Notes under the pieces: generated by a model
Seen by the model: only the letters and a program-made list of their open reading frames with translations
Databases searched by the model: none
What the model was told of the DNA's origin: nothing
Shown: positions 63,834-64,000 of the stretch, piece by piece
How the letters are laid out: every line of letters starts with the position of its first letter
How positions within the stretch are numbered: position 1 is the first letter of the stretch
Program-made: the position numbers and the translations under genes
Assembly (NCBI RefSeq): GCF_016093545.1
Contig: NZ_JADKYX010000003.1
Span: 408,977-472,976 of the forward strand
Direction of reading: 5' to 3'
Length of the DNA stretch: 64,000 nt
From: Massilia rhizosphaerae
GTDB taxonomy: Bacteria > Pseudomonadota > Gammaproteobacteria > Burkholderiales > Burkholderiaceae_D

Positions 63834-64000
63834 TGAACTGACCCCGTAAAGTTGGACGGTTAGTTTGCTAGGCAGCCAAGGGCTGGGTCCTGTATTGCAC
63901 AGGGCTCAGCCCTTTTAGTTTGAGCTTGATGCGGTCGTGATTGTAATAGTGAATGTAATCGGCCAAACCATCCCGTAACGCATCGATGCTGTCGAATTTG
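63834..64000 (-). mobile_element. End of an IS3-family insertion sequence (runs off the edge)
   Basis: From 63834 the sequence reads TGAACTGACCCCGTAAAG, a typical IS3-family end, followed by the last part of the transposase on the minus strand. The other end of the element is outside the window. Confidence 0.85.
63868..64000 (-). CDS. IS3-family transposase OrfB, C-terminal part
   Basis: 44 residues are visible, ending ADYIHYYNHDRIKLKLKG then SPVQYRTQPLAA and a stop. The pattern YIxYYNxxRxxxxLxxxSPxxYR is the constant tail of IS3-group DDE transposases. The catalytic residues lie beyond the edge. It reads towards gap from the opposite strand. Confidence 0.9.
   Translation of the reverse strand, partial: KFDSIDALRDGLADYIHYYNHDRIKLKLKGLSPVQYRTQPLAA

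Overview
The window looks like chromosome from a GC-rich betaproteobacterium of the Burkholderiales, most like Massilia and relatives in the Oxalobacteraceae. The support is the gene content and order: ispB next to rplU-rpmA-obgE-proB, glnA followed by a DUF4124 gene and glnL-glnG, polyhydroxyalkanoate genes, a TrxR-like ferredoxin-NADP reductase beside fdxA, and large TonB-dependent receptors. No database search was possible, so the genus is inferred.

Layout. 1-6.3 kb (minus strand): a type VI secretion cargo operon, vgrG - DUF2169 adaptor - DUF4150 PAAR-like tip - Ntox15/Tde-like DNase effector - Tdi-like immunity gene. It is followed by an apparent orphan toxin tail with another small gene, and the last ~1.3 kb is visibly AT-richer than the rest. 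6.6-9.8 kb: a FlxA-like protein, an outer-membrane-type protein, an exported cyclohexadienyl dehydratase/chorismate mutase fusion, and two identical tRNA-Pro(CGG) genes. 9.8-14.6 kb: ispB facing away from rplU-rpmA, then obgE-(small membrane protein)-proB. 14.6-16.3 kb: a lipoprotein, a LysE exporter and a VOC protein.

16.4-24.7 kb: an eight- or nine-gene operon, the most distinctive block. It encodes a HAD-UbiA fusion, a DprE1-like oxidase, a DprE2-like SDR, a GT-C-like membrane protein, an epimerase, a flavin oxidoreductase and a GtrA protein. These are the signature genes of decaprenyl-phosphoryl-D-arabinofuranose synthesis, best known from mycobacteria and here in a Gram-negative. 24.9-27.5 kb: an ExbB-ExbD pair with, in the TonB position, a coiled-coil protein ending in a sugar-binding-like beta-sandwich.

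27.6-38.2 kb: housekeeping and PHA genes (cupin, nth, rsxB, VOC, phaZ, FNR, fdxA, a thermolysin-like protease, a PHA granule protein, acyl-CoA-binding protein, FKBP, EI24, a CinA-like protein). 38.4-45.2 kb: a very long divergent class A PBP, a membrane-anchored TAXI-type binding protein, an NHL-repeat lipoprotein and a rhodanese. 45.2-50.3 kb: the nitrogen control block glnA-DUF4124-glnL-glnG, with a sigma-54 promoter and four NtrC-like sites ahead of glnA. 50.4-59.7 kb: corA, two TonB-dependent receptors and a flavoprotein. The second receptor has a long leader with an operator-like palindrome and a predicted branched RNA fold. 59.8-64 kb: rsmE, tkt, gap and the end of an IS3-family element that appears to split the gap terminator.

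Repeats: a palindrome built on GGTGGGCAC/GTGCCCACC recurs between genes, and one ~120-base imperfect palindrome sits near 35.06 kb. No CRISPR array or rRNA was seen.
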